A stretch of 50,822 bases of DNA from assembly GCA_030620515.1 (NCBI GenBank), contig JAUXEM010000005.1, positions 1 to 50,822 of the forward strand, given 5' to 3'. Source of the DNA: Salinivirgaceae bacterium (lineage in GTDB: Bacteria > Bacteroidota > Bacteroidia > Bacteroidales > SZUA-534). Of the stretch, positions 44,817 through 50,822 are shown in pieces (the first letter of the stretch is position 1; each line of letters opens with the position of its first letter). The notes below the pieces were generated by a model. The model did not search any database and was not told where the DNA came from. It saw only the letters and a program-made list of their open reading frames with translations. The translations under genes and the position numbers were made by a program.

Positions 44817-45863
44817 TTAAAAGCGATAACCAAAAATAAAACCCAATTTACCATAACCAATATTAGCTTTAAGCTTTTTATCTAATCGTACAGAAAAAGC
44901 ATTTCCAATAAACTGAATACCAGTATAAATTTTATCGCCATTATAACCTAATGAATTCATTAATTTTACACGGAATGATAAGTTTGGATCCATTGTTAAT
45001 CTTGAATTTACAAAATAATCGCCAGTATTTAAATCGAGACCTGGTATTATACCAATAGTATAGAAAAATTGTTTTTTAGCAACAAAACTATACATATAAC
45101 CTAAATTTACAGATATACCAACACTGTTAAAGTCACGAAGCTGTAATTTGGAGTCAAAACTATCAGAAATACTATTAGGTACAATTGAACTATCTGCATC
45201 AAAAACGTACATTGTGAAAGCTGCTCCAGTCACTACGCTACCAGCACTTTTTTGCTGTGTTTCGTTAAAAATAAATGGAGCTTTTAGTGAAAATTTTGAG
45301 TAATTAAAGGCAAACAAATATTGTAGGTTTAAGTGTATAGAGCGCATATCCTCTCGCGCCTTAAATTCGTCTGAAATATTGCTGTAATGGCTTGATACAG
45401 CAGATAGTTTGTATCCGTAATAGTATTGCAAGGTAGCTTCAATGTACTGTTTACTTGAATGCATTCTAATTTGAAAATCGAAAAGATCACTACTTGTAAT
45501 TTCTGATTTTTCTTCAGTCCACGAACTAAAAGTAAGATTGAAAGCAAACCATTTATAAGCTAGTCCCCCTCCTAACGAAATGCCAAGTTCAGGTCGATAA
45601 TAAAGATTTGTGCCTAAATTTTTATCGTTCACCTGAAAAAAGCTAAACTTATTATCAGCTAATAAATGTATATTTAGTTTATGTGAGTAGCTTTTAATGT
45701 ATGTGGTATCAAAATTTTTGTAAAATAATTGTTTCCTTATAGTTTCGAATTTATGCATTAAAGAATCGGTACTTGAATTTTGGGCTTCAATAGTATTAAA
45801 TACAAATAATAAGATGATGCTAAGGAATAATTGATAAATTATTTTCTTTGAAGGTTCTATCAT
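44817..45863 (-). CDS. Outer-membrane beta-barrel candidate, probable DUF4421
   Basis: The 348-residue protein has a signal peptide (about 1-28, ending EAQ) and alternating hydrophobic/aromatic strands such as YIEATLQYYYGYKLS, NLQYLFAFNYSKFSL and AFTMYVF. It ends in an aromatic residue (GFIFGYRF), as outer-membrane barrels do. The DTTYIKSYSHKLNI start of the mature part and YRPELGISLGGGLAYKWFAFNL recall the DUF4421 family of Bacteroidota. That assignment is from memory. It is about 100 bases from the LRR gene on the same strand, and its role is unknown. Confidence 0.7.
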   Translation of the reverse strand: MIEPSKKIIYQLFLSIILLFVFNTIEAQNSSTDSLMHKFETIRKQLFYKNFDTTYIKSYSHKLNIHLLADNKFSFFQVNDKNLGTNLYYRPELGISLGGGLAYKWFAFNLTFSSWTEEKSEITSSDLFDFQIRMHSSKQYIEATLQYYYGYKLSAVSSHYSNISDEFKAREDMRSIHLNLQYLFAFNYSKFSLKAPFIFNETQQKSAGSVVTGAAFTMYVFDADSSIVPNSISDSFDSKLQLRDFNSVGISVNLGYMYSFVAKKQFFYTIGIIPGLDLNTGDYFVNSRLTMDPNLSFRVKLMNSLGYNGDKIYTGIQFIGNAFSVRLDKKLKANIGYGKLGFIFGYRF

Positions 45864-45964
45864 AACAATAGTTTGTTACGCCTTTGTAAGCACTTGATAA
45901 TAAAGACTTTGTGTTAGTTGGTAATTTTTTTATATGCTTGATTATTAAATTTTTATATTTTGTT

Positions 45965-46101
45965 TCACTACCTGTCCGAATAAGTCAGCAAACAGCCAAG
46001 GGCAATAACCTTGGTAAAATCATTGTGTATAAACACAAGCACTGTAAGGGTAAAACTATAATATTTATTTCTTACCTCGACGGTTATGCCGTCGAGGCAG
46101 G
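45965..46101 (+). repeat. Intergenic repeat: TCACTACCTG unit and a perfect CCTCGACGG hairpin
   Basis: tcactacctgtccgaataag (from 45965) matches 5345 and the inverted copy at 25702. Further on, CCTCGACGG-ttatg-CCGTCGAGG (46075-46097) is a perfect 9 bp stem, followed by CAGGT. The hairpin lies between two - strand genes (argS ends at 46153). An ORF of 67 residues drawn across it (45911-46114) is not credible as a gene. Confidence 0.6.
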
Positions 46102-46152
46102 TATCATAATCTAACGTACTATAACGAAATATTTAACTATCAACATGTGTAA

Positions 46153-47946
46153 TTACATTCTATCTGGAACATTCATTCCCAATAGCAGTGCTCCTGCTTT
46201 AATCACATTGGCTACTTTTTGCGAAACTGCCAGTCTAAACATTTTCAATTCCACATTTTCCTCTTTTAGTATAGAGAAATCGTGGTAAAAAGTATTGAAT
46301 TCTTTTGCAAGCTCGTATATAAAATTTGCTATTACCGCAGGGCTATAGAGCTTTCCAGCCTCTTCAATTGCATTGCCAAAATCGGCTAATAGCTTAATTA
46401 ATTCCTGCTCTTTTGGTTTAATGGCAGAATCCATTGAAACTGATTCAGGAACTACAATACCAATATCTTTTGCTTTACGAATTATTGAACAAATACGAGC
46501 ATGTGTGTATTGTAGAAAAGGACCTGTATTGCCATTAAAATCAATAGATTCCTGTGGATTAAACAACATGGTCTTTTTAGGGTCAACCTTTAAAATAAAG
46601 TACTTTAAAGCTCCTAAACCAATCATATTAAATGTTTCCGCTGCTTCTTGTTCTCCTAAATTGTTTAGTTTTCCTAATTCTAACGAAGTTTCTTTGGCTG
46701 TATTAACCATTTCATCAATTAAATCGTCGGCATCAACAACAGTGCCTTCGCGCGACTTCATTTTACCTTCTGGTAATTCAACCATGCCGTATGAAAGGTG
46801 CGAAATATTATCTGACCAATCGTAGCCCAACTTCTTTAGCACAAGTTTTAATACTTGAAAATGATAGTTTTGCTCATTTCCAACCACATATAAATGATTA
46901 TCGAGAGCAAATTCAGAAAAACGTTGGTGTGCTGTTCCAATGTCTTGTGTCATATATACCGAAGTACCATCAGAACGTAATAGTATTTTTTGGTCAAGTC
47001 CATCTGCTGTTAAATCGGCCCAAATTGAACCATCTTCTTTTTTAATTAATATACCTTTATTTAAGCCTTCTAAAACAATTTCTTTACCAAGCTTATAGGT
47101 TTCTGATTCGTAATATACCTTGTCGAAATCGACTCCTAATTTTTTATACGAAACATCAAAACCGGCATAAACCCAATTATTCATGGTTTTCCAAAGCTCA
47201 GTAACTTCCTTATCACCAGCTTCCCATTTTCTAAGCATTTCGCGGGCTTCTTCCAATAATGGCGCTTTGTTCTTTGCTTCGTCTTCTGTAAAACCATCAG
47301 AAATAAGCTTAGCAATTTCCTTTTTATATTCTTGGTCGAATTTTACGTAATAGTTGCCTACTAGCTTATCTCCTTTAATATTTGTTTTTTCAGGTGTAGC
47401 ACCATTACCCCATTTTTGCCAGGCTAACATCGACTTGCAAATATGAATACCCCTGTCATTTACCAAATTAACTTTCAATACCTTATGACCATTTGCTTTA
47501 AGTATCTCTGCAACTGAATATCCAAGCAAATTATTACGTATATGTCCTAAGTGTAAGGGCTTATTTGTATTTGGTGATGAATACTCTACCATTAAGGTTT
47601 TACCAGAAGAATCAGGTTTCTTAATTCCAAAAGAAGCGTCTATTAATATAGTGTTGAGATGATTCAACCAAAAGGAATTAGTTAATTTCAAATTTAGAAA
47701 GCCTTTTACCACATTAAAGTTTTCTATCACCGATATACTTGAAGTTAAAAATTCCCCTATATCAGCAGCAGTTTGTTCGGGTCCTTTTTTAGATATGCGT
47801 AAAAATGGAAATACTACCAAAGTAAAATCACCCTCAAACTCTTTTCGTGTTTTTTGAAATTGAATTTGTTTCTCATCTGGTTTTGTACCGTAAAGCCTAT
47901 CAATTCCTTCAACAACTTCCTTCTTAATAACTTCAAGTATGTGCAT
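46153..47946 (-). CDS. argS: Arginyl-tRNA synthetase
   Basis: Charges tRNA-Arg. The 597-residue class I enzyme has an N-terminal Add-1-like domain (about 1-100) and SSPNTNKPLHLGHIRNNLLG with the HIGH motif written HLGH. The catalytic core ends with ELPEGKMKSREGTVV, equivalent to the KMSKS loop. An all-helical anticodon-binding domain ends in LLLGMNVPDRM, the characteristic ArgRS C-terminus. No leader, T-box or attenuator was recognised upstream. It is a single gene, with a 258-base gap to the divergently oriented glycosyltransferase. Confidence 0.96.
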   Translation of the reverse strand: MHILEVIKKEVVEGIDRLYGTKPDEKQIQFQKTRKEFEGDFTLVVFPFLRISKKGPEQTAADIGEFLTSSISVIENFNVVKGFLNLKLTNSFWLNHLNTILIDASFGIKKPDSSGKTLMVEYSSPNTNKPLHLGHIRNNLLGYSVAEILKANGHKVLKVNLVNDRGIHICKSMLAWQKWGNGATPEKTNIKGDKLVGNYYVKFDQEYKKEIAKLISDGFTEDEAKNKAPLLEEAREMLRKWEAGDKEVTELWKTMNNWVYAGFDVSYKKLGVDFDKVYYESETYKLGKEIVLEGLNKGILIKKEDGSIWADLTADGLDQKILLRSDGTSVYMTQDIGTAHQRFSEFALDNHLYVVGNEQNYHFQVLKLVLKKLGYDWSDNISHLSYGMVELPEGKMKSREGTVVDADDLIDEMVNTAKETSLELGKLNNLGEQEAAETFNMIGLGALKYFILKVDPKKTMLFNPQESIDFNGNTGPFLQYTHARICSIIRKAKDIGIVVPESVSMDSAIKPKEQELIKLLADFGNAIEEAGKLYSPAVIANFIYELAKEFNTFYHDFSILKEENVELKMFRLAVSQKVANVIKAGALLLGMNVPDRM

Positions 47947-48183
47947 TGTTCATTATTTTATTAAAACGGTTACAAAGATAATATTTACCTTGTATTTTAT
48001 GTAATAGATTGTTAGAATATAGACTTTAGATGCTAGATTGGGAGACGGGATAGCGGAAACAGGAAAAAATCCTTTTCGACTTAGCAAGAGAAAGCATTAC
48101 GGCTTTTCGTTCGGGCTATTGGTATTGTAGTAGTAAATAATAAATTATATAGCATATCTAAATTTATACTAACTTGTTTTTTA

Positions 48184-48191
48184 TATATTTG
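48184..48191 (+). promoter_or_regulatory. -7 box before the glycosyltransferase gene
   Basis: TATATTTG matches the Bacteroidota -7 consensus TAnnTTTG exactly, 14 bases before the TTG start. No well-spaced TTTG -33 partner was found, and the transcript leader would be very short. Confidence 0.4.
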
Positions 48192-48204
48192 CTTTTAAAC
48201 AATA

Positions 48205-49326
48205 TTGCATATCGAGAAACACCTTCATATAGTAAGTCTAAATATACCATTTCCAGCTAATTATGGTGGAATAATTGACATATTTTATAAGCTGAAGTCT
48301 ATTTCGGAACTTGGAGTAAAAATACACTTACATTGTTTTGACTATGGACGTGGTAAGCAATATGAGCTTAATAAATACTGCCAAACAGTAAATTATTATA
48401 AACGTAAAACTGGATTAAAAAGTTGGTTATCGAAATACCCTTACATTGTTAATTCACGAAAGTGTAATGCTTTGCTAAGTAATTTAAATAAAGATAATTA
48501 CCCCATTATGTTTGAAGGCTTACATACTACCTATTTTATAAGCCATAGTACTTTACAAAAAAAGTTTAAAATAGTACGCACACATAATATTGAACATGAG
48601 TATTATAGCTATTTAGCTGAGCAAGAAGAAAATATACTTAGGCGCTTGTTTTTTAAGAGTGAAGCAAAGCGTTTAATCACCTACGAAAGGGTTTTAAAAA
48701 ATAGTCAGATAATTGCTGCTATTTCGCCAAACGATGCTAAATATTTTAATAATATTTATAAAAGCACAATTTTATTACCTCCTTTTCATTCTAGTAAAGA
48801 AATAAGTTGCGAAATTGGAGCAAGTGAATTTGCTTTATATCATGGTAATTTATCTGTTCGTGAGAATATTCAAGCTGTATTATTTTTAATTGAAACATTT
48901 AAGGAGAGCGCTATAAAAATTGTAATAGCTGGTAAAAATCCGACTAAATCGCTTGAGGATACCATAAAACAGCATGGTCAATTTTCTCTTATATCGAACC
49001 CCAATGAGAAAGCCATGGCAAGTTTAAAAGCAAATGCTCATATACACTTACTACCAACTTTTCAACCTACAGGCATTAAGCTTAAACTAATAGCATCGTT
49101 ATTTGAGGGTAGGCATTGTGTGGTAAACCCTCCCATGGTTATTGGTACTGGACTTGAATCGTTATGTCATATAGCAAATTCAAGTGAAGAGTTTAGAGAA
49201 AAAGTAACACTACTAATGAGTAAACCCTTTGAAAACAAAGATTTAATAATACGAAAAGAAATTATGAATAAGCATTTTTCTAATAGAAGGAATGCTGAAA
49301 ACTTAATAAGTCAGATTAGTTTTTAA
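48205..49326 (+). CDS. Glycosyltransferase, GT-B fold (GT4-like)
   Basis: The 373-residue protein has an N-terminal Rossmann half with IVSLNIPFPANYGGIIDIFYKL and THNIEHEYYSYL, and a C-terminal half with ALYHGNLSVRENI, KIVIAGKNPTKSLE, and the donor-binding region LPTFQPTGIKLKLIASLFEGRHCVVNP. This is the GT4/GT-B layout, acting probably on a lipid-linked or cell-surface acceptor using a nucleotide sugar; neither is identifiable. The start is TTG (48205), with no in-frame ATG before the conserved segment, giving MHIEKHLHIVSLN. It stands alone, convergent with nth and separated from it by 27 bases, with no other polysaccharide gene nearby. Confidence 0.83.
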   Translation: MHIEKHLHIVSLNIPFPANYGGIIDIFYKLKSISELGVKIHLHCFDYGRGKQYELNKYCQTVNYYKRKTGLKSWLSKYPYIVNSRKCNALLSNLNKDNYPIMFEGLHTTYFISHSTLQKKFKIVRTHNIEHEYYSYLAEQEENILRRLFFKSEAKRLITYERVLKNSQIIAAISPNDAKYFNNIYKSTILLPPFHSSKEISCEIGASEFALYHGNLSVRENIQAVLFLIETFKESAIKIVIAGKNPTKSLEDTIKQHGQFSLISNPNEKAMASLKANAHIHLLPTFQPTGIKLKLIASLFEGRHCVVNPPMVIGTGLESLCHIANSSEEFREKVTLLMSKPFENKDLIIRKEIMNKHFSNRRNAENLISQISF

Positions 49327-49353
49327 TAAAATCAATTTTGTTAAAGTAATAAA

Positions 49354-49998
49354 CTACTTAGCTTGACTTTTTACAAAATACTTGCATAATTCTGTTAATC
49401 CACATTTTTCGCATTTAGGTTTTCGTGCCAAACACACATACCTACCATGTAATATTAACCAATGGTGGGCAATTGGTAATAATTCTTCAGGAATATGTTT
49501 TACCAGTTGTTTTTCGGTTTCTAAAGGAGTTTTACTGTTTGTTGTTAGCCCTATCCTATTGGCAACTCTAAAAACATGTGTGTCAACTGCCATTGCAGGT
49601 TTATCGAAAACCACAGAAATAATTACATTTGCTGTTTTACGACCAACGCCAGGTAGTTTTTGTAAATCAGTAATATTGTCGGGAACAATGCCTTTAAAAT
49701 CGTTAGTAAGCATATTTGCCATACCTACTAAATGCTTGGCTTTATTATTGGGGTACGAGCATGAACGAATAAAACCAAATATGTCGTCTTGTATTGCTTG
49801 CGACATACTAAAGGTATTGGGATATTTATTAAAAAGCGGTGGTGTTATTTTATTTACACGTTTATCGGTACATTGTGCCGATAGAATAACTGCCACAAGC
49901 AGTTCGTAGGGATTAGAATAATGTAGCTCTGTTTCAGCTACAGGCATATTTACTTTAAACCACTCTATTACTTGTTCAAACCTCTCTTTTTTCTGCAT
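49354..49998 (-). CDS. nth: Endonuclease III (DNA glycosylase/AP lyase)
   Basis: Removes oxidised pyrimidines and cleaves abasic sites. The 214-residue protein has the helix-hairpin-helix LQKLPGVGRKTANV with the catalytic Lys (K121), the catalytic Asp in AVDTHVFRVANR (D139), and a C-terminal [4Fe-4S] motif C-x6-C-x2-C-x5-C (CLARKPKCEKCGLTELC). All match E. coli Nth. It starts 18 bases after the class IV aminotransferase gene on the same strand, so the two may be cotranscribed. Confidence 0.95.
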   Translation of the reverse strand: MQKKERFEQVIEWFKVNMPVAETELHYSNPYELLVAVILSAQCTDKRVNKITPPLFNKYPNTFSMSQAIQDDIFGFIRSCSYPNNKAKHLVGMANMLTNDFKGIVPDNITDLQKLPGVGRKTANVIISVVFDKPAMAVDTHVFRVANRIGLTTNSKTPLETEKQLVKHIPEELLPIAHHWLILHGRYVCLARKPKCEKCGLTELCKYFVKSQAK

Positions 49999-50016
49999 TA
50001 TTTAGTTGCCATTAAT

Positions 50017-50822
50017 TTATTTGTTAGTATAATATTTACTAACCAACTGATTGTATTCAACTATTATAGAACGTAAAAGTTTAGAATTCACATCGAAATT
50101 TTGTTTATCGATACTTTTTATTGGTAAGATGCCAGGCGAAGTGCCACAAATAAATGCGGCATCAAATAAATTTATATCAGAAACTTGTATTGCTTTATAA
50201 ACAAGCTCTATATCCATTTGCTTAAGTAACTCAATAGTATGCAAACGTGTTATTCCACAAAGTACAACATCATTTGGAGCTGTAAATACCTTATTTCCTT
50301 TTATAAGAAATAAATTGGAACGACTCCCTTCAGTTAAGACGCCGTGGTGGTTTATTAATAATACTTCGTAATCACCGGTTTCAGCAAGAATATTATTTGC
50401 AATTTTTCTTGTATTAGTATATTTTGACTTTACAGATGGATTTTCTCTAACTGACTCAAGAGTAATGGTATTAATACCTTGAATGTAATCAGTAATTTCA
50501 GGATAATTATGTGTAACAAATCCTAATAGTTGGGTTATTTTAGCGGTATTCGATATTTCTAATCGTAATTCAATATTTCCAAATAGTTTATTGTTTGCAA
50601 TACAAAGTTGATTAATTTTTTCATTAAGCTCTAACTCAGAGGGTATGGCATATTCAATATTTAATTTATTTAAGGATTGTTCTAGCCTTTTTAAATGATC
50701 ATTAATAAAAAGAGGCTTCGCTCCTATTATTCTAAAAACCTCATATACAGCTTTTTGAATTAAGCTATCTTTACAAAAAATATCGGTAATTTTATTTTGC
50801 TTATTGTTATAAAAAACAAAAG
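50017..50822 (-). CDS. Class IV aminotransferase family protein, 5' end beyond the window
   Basis: The ORF track shows only the last 75 residues from a TTG, but I translated the frame to the window edge and it stays open for at least 268 codons. It begins inside the gene with FYNNKQNKI, then AVYEVFRIIGAKPLFINDHLKRLEQSL. Later come VKSKYTNTRKI, LLINHHGVLTEGSRSNLFLIK and the C-terminal CGTSPGILPIKSID. These are hallmarks of fold-type IV PLP enzymes (branched-chain aminotransferase, D-amino acid aminotransferase, aminodeoxychorismate lyase). The length to the stop (about 270-280 in all) fits PabC or D-amino acid aminotransferase better than IlvE. Which one is not decidable here. Only about ten N-terminal residues are missing. 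Confidence 0.85.
   Translation of the reverse strand, partial: FVFYNNKQNKITDIFCKDSLIQKAVYEVFRIIGAKPLFINDHLKRLEQSLNKLNIEYAIPSELELNEKINQLCIANNKLFGNIELRLEISNTAKITQLLGFVTHNYPEITDYIQGINTITLESVRENPSVKSKYTNTRKIANNILAETGDYEVLLINHHGVLTEGSRSNLFLIKGNKVFTAPNDVVLCGITRLHTIELLKQMDIELVYKAIQVSDINLFDAAFICGTSPGILPIKSIDKQNFDVNSKLLRSIIVEYNQLVSKYYTNK

Noticed and set aside
45911-46114. 67-residue ORF on the + strand
   Set aside because: It runs through the TCACTACCTG repeat and the CCTCGACGG hairpin, has no recognisable protein pattern, and lies in an intergenic gap between - strand genes.
47947-48204. Possible T-box or leader for argS
   Set aside because: No T-box core, specifier loop or Arg-rich short ORF was recognised. 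The region has only an AT-rich stretch and a degenerate repeat (about 48040-48115).
1-50822. CRISPR array, prophage, integrative element, tRNA or rRNA
   Set aside because: I looked for regularly spaced direct repeats, phage or integrase genes and tRNA-like T-loops in all gaps and saw none. Coding content and base composition look uniform.

Overview
The window looks like chromosomal DNA of a Bacteroidota bacterium. It is AT-rich (roughly one third G+C by eye, not counted). The evidence is a mitochondrial-like aconitase/isocitrate dehydrogenase/citrate synthase cluster, a DAHP synthase with a C-terminal chorismate mutase, Bacteroidota-style promoters (TAnnTTTG -7 box), a Nudix-type sugar regulator, a probable DUF4421 outer-membrane protein, and many secreted proteins ending their signal peptides in AQ. 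It resembles Bacteroidales/Marinilabiliales more than Flavobacteria, but I cannot place the species. No phage, CRISPR array, tRNA or rRNA was seen.

Layout. (1) 317-5156, + strand: acn-icd-gltA, the oxidative branch of the TCA cycle from oxaloacetate plus acetyl-CoA to 2-oxoglutarate. (2) 5705-13222, + strand: a galactose utilisation locus with a Nudix-HTH regulator, galT, galE, a variant galK, a Na+/galactose symporter and galM. It covers import, mutarotation and the Leloir pathway. (3) 13621-16670: a soluble PAS-GAF histidine kinase and a membrane-anchored alpha/beta hydrolase, flanked on both sides by clusters of short REP-like hairpins. (4) 17186-25601, + strand: an aromatic amino acid operon pheA-aminotransferase-tyrA-DAHPS/CM-aroB-aroD-aroA-aroC. 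It is preceded by what reads as a complete ribosome-mediated attenuator: a 27-codon leader peptide packed with Phe, Tyr and Trp codons, an antiterminator, and a terminator ending 13 bases before pheA. This is the most striking signal in the window. aroE and aroK, also needed for the shikimate pathway, are not here.

(5) 25853-27280, - strand: pyruvate kinase, convergent with aroC. (6) 27619-37147: a likely decayed HU-like gene, a secreted coiled-coil protein, a periplasmic helical-repeat protein, clpC, gyrA (divergent from clpC) and a secreted TPR protein. (7) 37658-43173, - strand: a sodium:solute symporter, M20 amidohydrolase, GNAT acetyltransferase, ornithine-racemase-like enzyme and alanine-racemase paralogue, all co-directional. 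It reads as a candidate uptake, deacylation and racemisation cluster for an unidentified amino acid derivative. (8) 43432-50822: a secreted leucine-rich-repeat protein, an outer-membrane beta-barrel candidate, argS, a glycosyltransferase, nth, and a class IV aminotransferase cut by the window end.

Intergenic DNA is rich in short palindromic repeats of several families. One copy has apparently inserted into the decayed HU-like gene.
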